Made by a program: the position numbers and the translations under genes
Notes under the pieces: generated by a model
Database searches by the model: none
The model's input: the letters and a program-made list of their open reading frames with translations, nothing else
What the model was told of the DNA's origin: nothing
Shown: positions 55,086-63,511 of the stretch, piece after piece
Numbering within the stretch: position 1 is the stretch's first letter
How the letters are laid out: each line of letters opens with the position of its first letter
Assembly (NCBI GenBank): GCA_031292625.1
Contig: JARLGU010000034.1
Coordinates: forward strand, 1 to 64,000
Reading direction: 5' to 3'
DNA: 64,000 bases
Source: Capsulimonadaceae bacterium
GTDB lineage: Bacteria > Armatimonadota > Armatimonadia > Armatimonadales > Capsulimonadaceae

Positions 55086-56000
55086 CTAGAGTCTTAACCG
55101 TCGCGTCAACCAATCCGGAACACTCGTCCGGTAACGGTTGAGCGCAACCCCGAGAACCTTTTCGCGTCCGACAAGCTCGATGGCCTGCAAGACCATCTGC
55201 CGGGGGGTCGCTCCCGAATGGACAACCAGCATCACGCCATCAAGATAACGCATGATCGGCGTCGCGTACTCGGTCGATACGGCGGGCAGGTCGACGATGA
55301 TCACGTCGAACACGTGTCGCGCCGACGACAACAGTTGCAATATCCGGGGCGACCGCGCATTGCGCGCGGGACGCGCGGCGGGACGGCCAGCCGGCACGAT
55401 CGTCAGGTTGTCCGGCTCGACCATTTGATATGTGGTTACCGTGTGCGACGCCTCCTCGAGAACGTCGATAATGCCATGTATCGGCCCCGATGGGTGCTTG
55501 CCGCCGTCCGGCAGCGCAACGTCCGCGTCATACAATCGAAGCCGGCTCCCAAGATCTCCATCAGGCAACTGCGACAGGCTAAAATCCATCAGACAGACGC
55601 GCTTGTACGAATTGCGCGCCATGGTCACCGCCAGGTGCATCGCGGTCGTTGTCTTGCCTTCGCCGGGAACGGCGCTCGATATGCCGAGGACGAACGGTCT
55701 GTCCTGCTCCAGTCCTTCTTCCGCCAATGCGGACATCGACAAGGCGCTCGGAGCGATTGCCTCGAACATGTGGCTCTCGATGGCCGACTGCAAGTGGACG
55801 AACTCAGGCGGCGACTGTTCCGTCCGAACCGGCGCAATAGTCGGACTGATGGTACGAAGCGCTTCTCCCGGGTTTGCCGGCGCGATAATCCGCTCAGTGG
55901 GAGCTATATACGATTCGGCGCTCCGCACGGCGGGGCTATGCGATTCGCCGGCAGCGCTTTCGATGTCGCTATCCTGGGGCTGATGATTGTAATCAGACAT
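55086..56000 (-). CDS. CpsD/CapB-like BY-kinase ATPase without tyrosine tail
   Basis: The 304-aa P-loop protein has Walker A in ISSAVPGEGKTTTAMHLAV, a Walker A'-like strand RVCLMDFSLSQ and Walker B in VFDVIIVDLPAV. The N-terminal 90 residues are Ser/Pro/Ala-rich and probably flexible. The C-terminus ends DWLTRRLRL and lacks the tyrosine cluster that BY-kinases autophosphorylate. The start at 56000 has GGAAG five bases upstream. It lies 42 bases after the Wzz-like gene, its expected membrane activator. Confidence 0.85.
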   Translation of the reverse strand: MSDYNHQPQDSDIESAAGESHSPAVRSAESYIAPTERIIAPANPGEALRTISPTIAPVRTEQSPPEFVHLQSAIESHMFEAIAPSALSMSALAEEGLEQDRPFVLGISSAVPGEGKTTTAMHLAVTMARNSYKRVCLMDFSLSQLPDGDLGSRLRLYDADVALPDGGKHPSGPIHGIIDVLEEASHTVTTYQMVEPDNLTIVPAGRPAARPARNARSPRILQLLSSARHVFDVIIVDLPAVSTEYATPIMRYLDGVMLVVHSGATPRQMVLQAIELVGREKVLGVALNRYRTSVPDWLTRRLRL

Positions 56001-56042
56001 GTTTACTTCCGTGATCGTCAAGTCGAGGCCGCCAAACGGCCG

Positions 56043-57620
56043 TCAAGATGCGTTATCGGGCTGATCGTCATTCGAGAACGTTGACCATCCCTTGCCCTTG
56101 GAACCTGGCGAATCAGGTCCGCCAAGCGCCTTGCGGGCGGAGCCGCCCGCTTCCGTGAGCAGTCTGACGCCGCCTGTCGTACGCGCCATGTCTGGCAGAA
56201 GAGCGAGGACCGGAACGCCTAACGATGTCTGCGCATCGATCGGATCCCGCAGCGAGCGATCCATCCACTCGCTGGCGAAAACGAGCGAACCGCCGATCAG
56301 GATTGCGAGGATGATGCCCCCGATGAAGAGGAACAGCGCACTCTTGCCGCGGGTCTTCGAGGTCGGCTGCTGCGTCAAAAGAACCGTATATTCGTCGGTA
56401 ACCTGCTTACGCCCGATCTGCTCGCTCATCCTGGCCTGATCGAGACGGTCAATGAGCGTATTGTAGTTCTGCTCGTATATTCGATAATTGCGGGTCAGTT
56501 CCGCTAACTGGCGCTCATAATCCGGATTGTTGCTAACGACGATGCTTGCGCCGAGGATGCGCTGCTCGGTATCGCTGAGTTCCGTACGCAAGGACTTGAG
56601 ATCGATACTGGTTTGCAGGAGTTGGTTCTGCAGGCCATCATAAACGGGATTGGACTGAAGGTCACGAGTCCCGACGGAGAGCGCGCGCTTCTTATCGGCG
56701 CTAATCATCGTCTCCAGCCGCGCAATCTGCTTCTTGAGCGCGATGACGACCGGATGCTCCGACGTGTAGCCCTTGACATCAATGTCATCGTTCAGTTCAT
56801 CCTTGAGCTGCTCAACGCGAATTTCGCGCGGCGTCTGAGCGCCAGTCGTTACGCGCTCCGTCTCACTCGTGCGGGGCGTCGTCTGGAGCTGCTGTTTGAG
56901 AACCGCGACGCGCTCCTCCGCGGATGCAATCTGGACTCGCAGCTCATCGCGGCGCTCCTTGAGGTTCTCAAGCTGCTGCTGGCTGCCGGCCATGTTGGTT
57001 GGATCACCCGCGGGATGGCTCTTCTTCCACACTGCCAGACGCTCGGCGGAATCGTTAAGGCGCGACTTGTAGTCGGCAACCTGCTGCGACAGGAACGCCA
57101 CCTGGCCCGCGAGATACGATGTCTTTTCATCGGTATCCTTCTTGATGTACGCGCCGATAATCCCGCTCAGAACAGTCAACGTGTCATCAGGATCGCCGTA
57201 AGTGGACTGTACGGAAAACGAATCGCTATTGTCCGAGGCGACGACGAGGCCCTTTTCGAGATTGTTCAACTCATCTTGATTATCGCAATCAACGGGGAGG
57301 TGCATGAAGACCGGCTTGCCGTTCGGCCCAGTCAGAGCCGTCTTCATAAATTCCTTGGTTTCGATAAGCGCCTGGAGCTGATTGACGGTGTGGCTTAGAG
57401 TAACGCTCACTGGCTGATCGTCGTTGGTGTTCGTCGCGAGCGGGTTTTCAGCCGTCCTGGGAGAGAGAACGACCGTAAGCGTGCTCTGGTACTTTGCGGG
57501 ACGAAACACCGTGTAAAACACCAGAAGCGTGACGATTAAGCCCGCAGACACGATAAACAACCACTTATGGCGCAAGAACGAATCCAGCACCCGATACAGC
57601 ATTGTGCGTTGATAATACAT
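56043..57620 (-). CDS. Wzz/GNVR polysaccharide chain-length determinant
   Basis: The 525-aa protein has an N-terminal membrane segment (WLFIVSAGLIVTLLVFYTVF), a long periplasmic coiled coil (about residues 170-400) and a C-terminal segment (SALFLFIGGIILAILIGGSLVF). Wzz sequence features are FRPAKYQSTLTVVLSPR and RNYRIYEQNYNTLIDRLDQARMSEQIG. It would set polymer length and activate the following ATPase. The start at 57620 is chosen because GGGAG lies five bases upstream. Confidence 0.93.
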   Translation of the reverse strand: MYYQRTMLYRVLDSFLRHKWLFIVSAGLIVTLLVFYTVFRPAKYQSTLTVVLSPRTAENPLATNTNDDQPVSVTLSHTVNQLQALIETKEFMKTALTGPNGKPVFMHLPVDCDNQDELNNLEKGLVVASDNSDSFSVQSTYGDPDDTLTVLSGIIGAYIKKDTDEKTSYLAGQVAFLSQQVADYKSRLNDSAERLAVWKKSHPAGDPTNMAGSQQQLENLKERRDELRVQIASAEERVAVLKQQLQTTPRTSETERVTTGAQTPREIRVEQLKDELNDDIDVKGYTSEHPVVIALKKQIARLETMISADKKRALSVGTRDLQSNPVYDGLQNQLLQTSIDLKSLRTELSDTEQRILGASIVVSNNPDYERQLAELTRNYRIYEQNYNTLIDRLDQARMSEQIGRKQVTDEYTVLLTQQPTSKTRGKSALFLFIGGIILAILIGGSLVFASEWMDRSLRDPIDAQTSLGVPVLALLPDMARTTGGVRLLTEAGGSARKALGGPDSPGSKGKGWSTFSNDDQPDNAS

Positions 57621-57668
57621 GTTCACTCCCGCGGCGTAGCGCTAATTCGACGCTCGGCTTCCGCATCT

Positions 57669-57674
57669 ATTATA
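57669..57674 (-). promoter_or_regulatory. Candidate internal -10 upstream of the wzz-like gene
   Basis: TATAAT on the minus strand lies about 50 bases before the wzz-like start in the 204-base gap after the sugar transferase. The -35 region is weak. It may add transcription inside the locus. Confidence 0.35.
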
Positions 57675-57824
57675 GTACAGGCAGCCAACAAATCATCGGT
57701 TGCTCAGGCGAAACTCTTGAGTGAGGGGCTTTTGGAGGGGGCGAATCATGCAAACGCGCTCCTCGAATCAGCGGCCGGAGCCGTTGCCGGAGAGCGCGTA
57801 TGCGGTGACGAATTAGGCTGACGC

Positions 57825-58553
57825 TCAGTATGCGCCCCGCCCTTCCAAAACAGCCGGCAAAGTCATCAACAAGATCCGGACGTAAAGCGGAAAAGTCTGG
57901 TTTGCGATATACTCCAGGTCCAACTCAATGCTCCGCTCAAATGGGAGATCACTGCGTCCGGACACCTGCCAAAGGCCAGTGATGCCAGGCTTAACTAAAA
58001 GGCGGGCGCGCTGACGGTCGCTGTATTGCTCAACCTCGGACGGGAGCGCCGGGCGCGGGCCGACCAAACTCATATCGCCCTTTAGCACGTTAACGAGCTG
58101 CGGCACTTCGTCCAGGCTGAACTTGCGAATGAAGCGGCCGACGCGGGTAATTCTAGGATCGTTGCGGATCTTGAAGACGGGGCCGCTTGCCTCGTTCATG
58201 CGGATCAGAGCCTTGCGCCGCGCCTCGGCATCCACGACCATCGAGCGAAACTTGTAGAACCAGAACTCCTCGCCGTCTTGGCCGACTCTCTTTTGCCGGA
58301 ACAGCACGGGGCCAGGGGATTCGAGTTTAATCAATAGAGCAATCATCATGCACGGGAGAAGCATCGCGAGAAGCGCCGCGGAGGCGCCAAGCACGTCGCA
58401 AACCCGTCGAACAACATGGAACCCAGGCGCGGCGTAGACAGCTGGAACGAACAGGTCCGAACCAAACGCGTGACGAGAGGAAGCCGTTCTTTGGCGAGTG
58501 ACTATGCCGATTTCTTGCCCTATTCTACCGGGCGAAAGGATTCGCAGGTTCAT
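57825..58553 (-). CDS. Undecaprenyl-phosphate sugar phosphotransferase (initiating enzyme of EPS synthesis)
   Basis: The 242-aa protein is a monotopic sugar transferase of the WbaP/PglC type. It has a membrane segment ([24 protein letters not shown]) and the catalytic core [55 protein letters not shown] and [16 protein letters not shown]. It lacks the four-helix N-terminal half of full-length WbaP. It transfers the first sugar phosphate to undecaprenyl phosphate. AGGAGG precedes the ATG. It is the first gene of the leftward EPS locus. Confidence 0.95.
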   Translation of the reverse strand: MNLRILSPGRIGQEIGIVTRQRTASSRHAFGSDLFVPAVYAAPGFHVVRRVCDVLGASAALLAMLLPCMMIALLIKLESPGPVLFRQKRVGQDGEEFWFYKFRSMVVDAEARRKALIRMNEASGPVFKIRNDPRITRVGRFIRKFSLDEVPQLVNVLKGDMSLVGPRPALPSEVEQYSDRQRARLLVKPGITGLWQVSGRSDLPFERSIELDLEYIANQTFPLYVRILLMTLPAVLEGRGAY

Positions 58554-58739
58554 TTCGGACCTCCTGTGAAATCAAAAGAACGATCTCGAACACAATCGGC
58601 CAATCGCGCCCGGCCCGTCGTTCGCGGAGCGCCCAACACGCAGGGCGGCATAGTCATCCGCAGCGGATTCAGGGCTGCTTGTGTAAGCGAGCTTGACGCT
58701 CCTAACACGCTCGATACGATGATTCTGATCTTGGTAAAA

Positions 58740-58755
58740 AGCATAAACCGTGCCA
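58740..58755 (-). promoter_or_regulatory. Near-consensus sigma-54 promoter of the EPS locus
   Basis: The minus strand reads TGGCACGGTTTATGCT, which differs from the consensus TGGCACGNNNNTTGCW at one position only. GG and GC lie at the required -24/-12 spacing. It is in the intergenic region, about 185 bases before the sugar transferase ATG, and points into the EPS locus. Confidence 0.65.
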
Positions 58756-58891
58756 ACCTGAGCATACTACCTGATTTCCCGTCTTGCCAAGCGAAAGCCT
58801 ATAACGCCGTCCGCTAACGTTCAGCCAAACACACATCTAGCCGGAATGGTTCCGAAGTACGTCTCCAGAGTACGTCGACGCACAGCCATGA

Positions 58892-58921
58892 TTGACATTC
58901 CAGTGCCGATTTCTGTATCAT
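58892..58921 (+). promoter_or_regulatory. Sigma-70-type promoter of galE
   Basis: A perfect TTGACA (58892-58897) and TATCAT (58916-58921) are 18 bases apart. The predicted leader is about 50 bases, with GGAGG just before the galE start. Confidence 0.8.
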
Positions 58922-58978
58922 GTCTCCAAGGGCAGCAATCGCCGGACCATCCGGCCGTGCCGCCAGCATGGAGGTTTT

Positions 58979-59980
58979 ATGTCGAACGTACTCGTGACGG
59001 GCGGAGCAGGCTACATCGGAAGCCATACCACGAAACTGCTCCTGCGCGCTGGGCACAAACCCATAGTTCTCGACTCCCTTGAGCTCGGACATCCCGCCGT
59101 GTTCAAATTCCTGCCCGGTGCGACGCTTGTCCAGGGCAATACCGGCGACGACCAGATCGTTCGCGAAACGCTTAAGAAATACGAAATCGACGCCGTTGTT
59201 CACTTCGCGGCCTACGCTTCGGTGCCCGAAAGCGTCGGCAATCCCGAAAAATACTACGTCAACAATATCGCCAAGAGCCTCACTCTGCTCAATGCGGTAA
59301 AAGACGCCGGGATCAAAAAGGTGATCTTTTCGTCGTCAGCGGCCACATTCGGCGAACCGCAATACACGCCAATCGACGAGGATCATCCTCAGAAACCAAC
59401 GAACCCTTACGGTCAAACTAAACTGGACTTCGAACACATTCTCAAATGGTACGATGTCGCCTATGGCATCAAGAGCACTTGGCTGCGCTACTTCTGTGCC
59501 GCCGGCGCCGATCCCGAAGGCGAACTCGGCGAGGATCATACGCCCGAAACGCACATGATCCCACTTTCCCTCTTTGCAGCGCTTGGTAAACGTCCCGACA
59601 TAAAAATGTTTGGCCTCGATTATCCGACCGAAGACGGAACCGGCGTCCGCGACTACATTCATGTAACCGATTTAGCCAGCGCGCATGTACTGGCGCTGGG
59701 CGCGCTCAATGGCGGGGCCCAGACCAACTACTACAACCTAGGCAACGGCAAAGGCTACTCGGTTAAGCAGGTCATCGATACCGCAAGAGACGTTACCGGT
59801 CTGCCGATTAAGGCCGTCGAAGCGCCCAGACGTCCAGGGGATCCCGCGGTTCTGGTCGCCTCGTCCGAGAAGATCACGAAAGAGCTTGGATGGAAGCCTC
59901 AATACGGCGACCTGCCAACAATGATCCGGACGGCGTTTGAGTGGTTCCGAACCCATCCCAAGGGATACGCCGACAAGTGA
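58979..59980 (+). CDS. galE: UDP-glucose 4-epimerase
   Basis: The 333-aa short-chain dehydrogenase-type epimerase has the NAD motif VTGGAGYIGSHT, VVHFAAYASVPESVGNPEKYY, the catalytic Ser in FSSSAATFG and Tyr-x-x-x-Lys in NPYGQTK. RYFCAAGADPEGELGEDH and GTGVRDYIHVTDLA follow. It interconverts UDP-glucose and UDP-galactose. The start at 58979 has GGAGG five bases upstream. It is divergent from the EPS locus and likely supplies it with UDP-sugars. Confidence 0.95.
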   Translation: MSNVLVTGGAGYIGSHTTKLLLRAGHKPIVLDSLELGHPAVFKFLPGATLVQGNTGDDQIVRETLKKYEIDAVVHFAAYASVPESVGNPEKYYVNNIAKSLTLLNAVKDAGIKKVIFSSSAATFGEPQYTPIDEDHPQKPTNPYGQTKLDFEHILKWYDVAYGIKSTWLRYFCAAGADPEGELGEDHTPETHMIPLSLFAALGKRPDIKMFGLDYPTEDGTGVRDYIHVTDLASAHVLALGALNGGAQTNYYNLGNGKGYSVKQVIDTARDVTGLPIKAVEAPRRPGDPAVLVASSEKITKELGWKPQYGDLPTMIRTAFEWFRTHPKGYADK

Positions 59981-60024
59981 CCCGCGTCCGCCAAGTCATC
60001 GGCTGGCGTCTCATCCGCATGGGG

Positions 60025-60053
60025 CCGGCGAGCGTCGCGCAAACGCTCGCCGG
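60025..60053. other. 11-bp perfect stem-loop between galE and cax
   Basis: CCGGCGAGCGT (60025-60035) and ACGCTCGCCGG (60043-60053) form a perfect, GC-rich stem with a 7-base loop. No T-run follows, so it is either a weak attenuator between galE and the exchanger gene or an mRNA-stabilising hairpin. Confidence 0.6.
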
Positions 60054-60080
60054 ATCGCCAAACGGGAACGGCGCCCCACA

Positions 60081-61160
60081 ATGAAACAGCTCGCCTCATA
60101 CAGCCGGTTGAGCTACCTGCTCATCTTTCTCCCGGTAAGCGTCGTCCTGCGCCTGACGCATGCGTCGGAGCTCTGGCTTTTCCTGAGCTGCTGCGCCGCG
60201 ATCATCCCGCTGGCGGAGCTGATGGGGATTGCGACCGAAGACCTGGCCAAGCGGCTGGGGTCGCAGCTTGGCGGACTGCTGAACGCAACGTTCGGCAACG
60301 CCACGGAATTGATTATCGGCTTCTTCGCCCTTAGTGCCGGACAAATCGATCTCGTCCGCGCCTCGATCATCGGAAGCATTATCGGCAACATTCTGCTCGT
60401 GCTCGGGGTCAGCATCCTCGCTGGCGGCATGAAGCACAAGATGCAATACTTCACGCAGGATGTCGCGGAGACTCACTCGATCAACCTGATCCTGGCCTCG
60501 ATATCCCTCGCGATCCCCGCCGTTTTCGCGACGGCCTTTCACCATCCGCTGAGCAGCACATCCGATGCCGTGGAGCATCTCTCAATCGGCGTCGCCATTC
60601 TCGTGCTGATCCTCTACATCGCCTCGCTTATCTTTTCGCTCAAGACTCACGAAAACCTGTTTCGCAGCGGCGAAGAAGAAGAGTACGAACCGCCTGCAAT
60701 GAGCAAGCCGGCCGCAATCTGCATGCTCGCGGCGGCCGCGCTGCTCATCTCGATTCTGAGCGAATGGCTCGTCGGCAGCGTCGACATTGCGGCCCACGGA
60801 ATGCACGTCAACCCGACGTTCATCGGCATCATCATCGTCCCGATCGTCGGCAACGCCGCCGAACACAGCACGGCGGTTATGATGGCCATAAAGAACAAGC
60901 TGGACATTACGCTGAACATCGCGATCGGCTCATCGACCCAGGTGGCGCTGTTCATTGCGCCAGTCTTGGTCCTCGCCGGGGCAATCAGCCACCATCAGCT
61001 CACGTATCTTTTCGGCGCGCCCGAATTGACCGCAGTCGCCGCCGCCGTGCTTATCGCCGGCTTCATCGCGGGCGACGGCAAGACGCACTGGCTGGAAGGC
61101 GCTCAGCTGATCGCCGTCTACTTCATCATCGGCATGGCGTACTACTTTCTGCCCAAGTAA
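60081..61160 (+). CDS. cax: Calcium/proton exchanger, CaCA family
   Basis: The 359-aa inner-membrane antiporter has about eleven hydrophobic segments and the two alpha repeats of the CAX group: NATFGNATELIIGFFALSAG with IIGSIIGNILLVLGVSILAGG, and IVGNAAEHSTAVMMAIKNKLDI with IAIGSSTQVALFIAPVLVL. It would expel Ca2+ in exchange for protons. The start at 60081 gives a normal N-terminus; the frame extends upstream into galE and the stem-loop without support. Confidence 0.93.
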   Translation: MKQLASYSRLSYLLIFLPVSVVLRLTHASELWLFLSCCAAIIPLAELMGIATEDLAKRLGSQLGGLLNATFGNATELIIGFFALSAGQIDLVRASIIGSIIGNILLVLGVSILAGGMKHKMQYFTQDVAETHSINLILASISLAIPAVFATAFHHPLSSTSDAVEHLSIGVAILVLILYIASLIFSLKTHENLFRSGEEEEYEPPAMSKPAAICMLAAAALLISILSEWLVGSVDIAAHGMHVNPTFIGIIIVPIVGNAAEHSTAVMMAIKNKLDITLNIAIGSSTQVALFIAPVLVLAGAISHHQLTYLFGAPELTAVAAAVLIAGFIAGDGKTHWLEGAQLIAVYFIIGMAYYFLPK

Positions 61161-61504
61161 CGCCGGCTCCGCAATACGCCTCTTCCCGGCAAGCGCCTGC
61201 ATCTCCCGGCTTGAAGGCATTCCGCTTGAGGGATCTATTCACATCAACGATTGTCACCGATATTGGCGCGGATTGCGGCCGTGAACGACCGTCCCGAGAT
61301 GTCAATTCCCATCATTGGGGCCGCCGGATCACGAAAATGCTGGACGTCTACCGATTAGGCCCGTTAACGGGCTTTCTCAACACAGGACGGCCCTTACAGG
61401 ACCGGACTCGTGCCGCTGTTAACAGTTATATACGCGACTGCCCTGCATTCCGCTTGAGTCCGCCTTGCGCGCGGAACGAAGCCGTGGTAATGTAGAGTAC
61501 GATT
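61161..61504. other. Intergenic region, 344 bases, with a 14-bp perfect palindrome
   Basis: No gene is supported. GCCCGTTAACGGGC at 61359-61372 is a perfect palindrome followed by TTTCTC, which could be a short terminator for the exchanger gene or a protein-binding site. Confidence 0.5.
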
Positions 61505-62176
61505 ATGTTCTACCAAGCGCGTTCACCTTATATCGCTTTGATCTGGCTGCTCGCGGCCGTATTCATTGCCGCGGCAACGCCTCGCGCGGATGCGGATCTA
61601 GCGATCCAGGGCGGATCACAGGCGCAGCAACAGTTGCTTCGACAAATCTTTACGAGCCGGATTCCAGCTCCGTTGAGGCAGGGCGCGACGCTGTTCGTTA
61701 ACATACTGACCGACCGGCAAATGAACGCATACATCCATTACGGCAACAGCGCGCATATGTCGAGCAACGATGCCGCCGATGCGATCGACGGGATCTTCGA
61801 GGATGGACCGCCGACCATCACGTTGCGCGGCGCAACGGACCAATGCGCCCTGCCATTTACGTTTGTCCACGAGTTCGGGCACTTCTTTTGGCAAAACGGG
61901 CTTACGAAAACGGATCGAAGCCGGTACGGCGAAGTATACTCTAAGCAGAAAAGGGCGCATAGCCTGATCACCGAATACGCCGCAACCGATGTCCATGAGG
62001 GTTTCGCGGAGGCGTTTTCATACTACATATTGTCTAAGACGACTCTGCGACATCGCGATCCGCTGTCCTGCGCGTATCTCGACAACGTCTTCGGGCGAGT
62101 TGGCAATGCAAGCCAGCCAGTCGTTAGAGTCTCGCAACATGTATCCAGCAAGTTATACGCGTCGCCAGGCGGATGA
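61505..62176 (+). CDS. Secreted zincin-type metalloprotease-like protein
   Basis: The 223-aa protein has an N-terminal hydrophobic signal (YIALIWLLAAVFIAAATPRADA, ending near residue 30) and a zinc motif His122-Glu-Phe-Gly-His126 in FVHEFGHFFWQNG. Downstream TDVHEGFAEAFSYYIL (residues 161-176) offers Glu165 or Glu169 as third ligand, the gluzincin layout. The catalytic part is short. I do not recognise the exact family, but anthrax-lethal-factor-like small zincins have a similar pattern. It starts 345 bases after the exchanger gene. Confidence 0.75.
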   Translation: MFYQARSPYIALIWLLAAVFIAAATPRADADLAIQGGSQAQQQLLRQIFTSRIPAPLRQGATLFVNILTDRQMNAYIHYGNSAHMSSNDAADAIDGIFEDGPPTITLRGATDQCALPFTFVHEFGHFFWQNGLTKTDRSRYGEVYSKQKRAHSLITEYAATDVHEGFAEAFSYYILSKTTLRHRDPLSCAYLDNVFGRVGNASQPVVRVSQHVSSKLYASPGG

Positions 62177-62185
62177 GCGCGCTGG

Positions 62186-63457
62186 ATGCGACGAGGAACG
62201 ATGCCGGACAGAAACCTCACAGCACGCGCGATTACGGCAAAAGAGATGGACCAGCACTTCAATCTGCTGTGTCAATCGTTCCAGCTCGATTCCGACCTCG
62301 CCTACCCAATCTACAAGCAAGATCCGTTTTTCGCCTTGGACCACAAACGCGCCCTGTTCGACGGCGCCGAAATGACGGCCGTCCTCACGCTCGTCCCGGC
62401 GGCATTGACGATCCACTCTTCATCCACGCTGCCCGTCGCGGGAATCGCCGGAGTTGGAGTGCCGCCATGGCTGCGTGGCCGGGGTTATGCAACCGAGCTA
62501 ATCCGGCAGACGGTGCGCACGGCCTACGGCGAGTTTGGATACGCTCTCGCGGCACTTGAAAGCGACCAGCCGGCGTTCTACCGGCGTCTTGGATTCGAGC
62601 CCTGTTCTACCGTCGTTGCCTGGTCCGCCGCGCCGGGCGCGCTGCCCGAAAGCCCTCTGGCGGCAAGCGTAACGATTCTGCAACCCGATGTCCTCGCCCT
62701 CGAATCGCTGCGTATCCACGCGCTGTATCACGAAGCCGCTGCGTCGCAAAGCGGCGTGTTTCAGCGCGACGAGAGGCGATGGGAAGTGATCGACACGCTG
62801 GCGACCGGTCGAACGGTTGCGGTATGGCGCGATGCGGACGGCGGACTCGCGGCATATGTCGCATTCGTAAAGAATAACGGCGATGCGGAGGCTGGCTGGA
62901 CAATCACCGAAATGGCGGCGAAAGACGATGTGGGCCGGCGCGCGCTCGTCGGCTTTCTTGCCCGGCAAACGGCAGTCAGACGCATCAGCGGCAGAATGAG
63001 CCGGTCTGCCTTCGTGGAATTCGGCCTCGATCGTATCGCGGGCGTCACCCACGAAAATCAGGACGGCGTTATGCTGCGCATCCTGAACCTTCAGGCCGTG
63101 CTCGAGAGCCTGGCGCGCAGTGCCGAGTTTGCCGGACGGCTTGCGACGGCTGAGGCAGGCTTCACGATATGCGTCGACAACGAAGACTTTCCGGCCGCGC
63201 CCGTGAGGCTGCGTCTGTTCACGGTTGCGGACGAGCGCGGCGCGAACAGGGCAGTGATCACACCGGCGGACGAGCTTGACGGCGACTGCCTGGCCGGCGA
63301 CATCGGCGCACTAACCCAACTGGTACTCGGCTACGCCCCGGCATCGCTCCTAAAAACGGCAGGCCGCGTTCGCGCCACCACGGCGCGCGCCATAGATATC
63401 GCGGAGCAGCTTTTCCCGCCCGCCGATATATTCCTCGCGACGCCGGACCGGTTTTAG
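62186..63457 (+). CDS. Eis-like GNAT N-acetyltransferase
   Basis: The 423-aa protein is built like mycobacterial Eis. A first GNAT domain has the acetyl-CoA loop VPPWLRGRGYATELIRQTV and the lysine-free YALAALESDQPAFYRRLGFEPC. A second GNAT-like domain runs from about 150 to 290, followed by a sterol-carrier-protein-like C-terminal domain (from about 300) and a C-terminal carboxylate (residues PDRF). Eis enzymes acetylate aminoglycosides or peptides. The start may instead be the ATG at 62201, where GAGGA is only three bases away. It follows the zincin gene by nine bases, so they may be co-transcribed. Confidence 0.85.
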   Translation: MRRGTMPDRNLTARAITAKEMDQHFNLLCQSFQLDSDLAYPIYKQDPFFALDHKRALFDGAEMTAVLTLVPAALTIHSSSTLPVAGIAGVGVPPWLRGRGYATELIRQTVRTAYGEFGYALAALESDQPAFYRRLGFEPCSTVVAWSAAPGALPESPLAASVTILQPDVLALESLRIHALYHEAAASQSGVFQRDERRWEVIDTLATGRTVAVWRDADGGLAAYVAFVKNNGDAEAGWTITEMAAKDDVGRRALVGFLARQTAVRRISGRMSRSAFVEFGLDRIAGVTHENQDGVMLRILNLQAVLESLARSAEFAGRLATAEAGFTICVDNEDFPAAPVRLRLFTVADERGANRAVITPADELDGDCLAGDIGALTQLVLGYAPASLLKTAGRVRATTARAIDIAEQLFPPADIFLATPDRF

Positions 63458-63482
63458 CGCCGGAGTTAAATTCCGGCCTCCC

Positions 63483-63511
63483 AAAGCCGGCGGCCGCGCC
63501 TATCCGGCTTT
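63483..63511 (-). terminator. Candidate terminator of the radical SAM gene
   Basis: AAAGCCGG (63483-63490) and CCGGCTTT (63504-63511) form an 8-bp perfect stem that overlaps the stop codon of the leftward gene. TTTGGG follows on the minus strand, so the T-run is short. A second small repeat, GCCGGA/TCCGGC at 63459-63477, lies next to it. Confidence 0.5.

Noticed and set aside
63459-63477. GCCGGA/TCCGGC hairpin as terminator of the Eis-like gene
   Set aside because: Only six pairs and no T-run; too weak to call separately.
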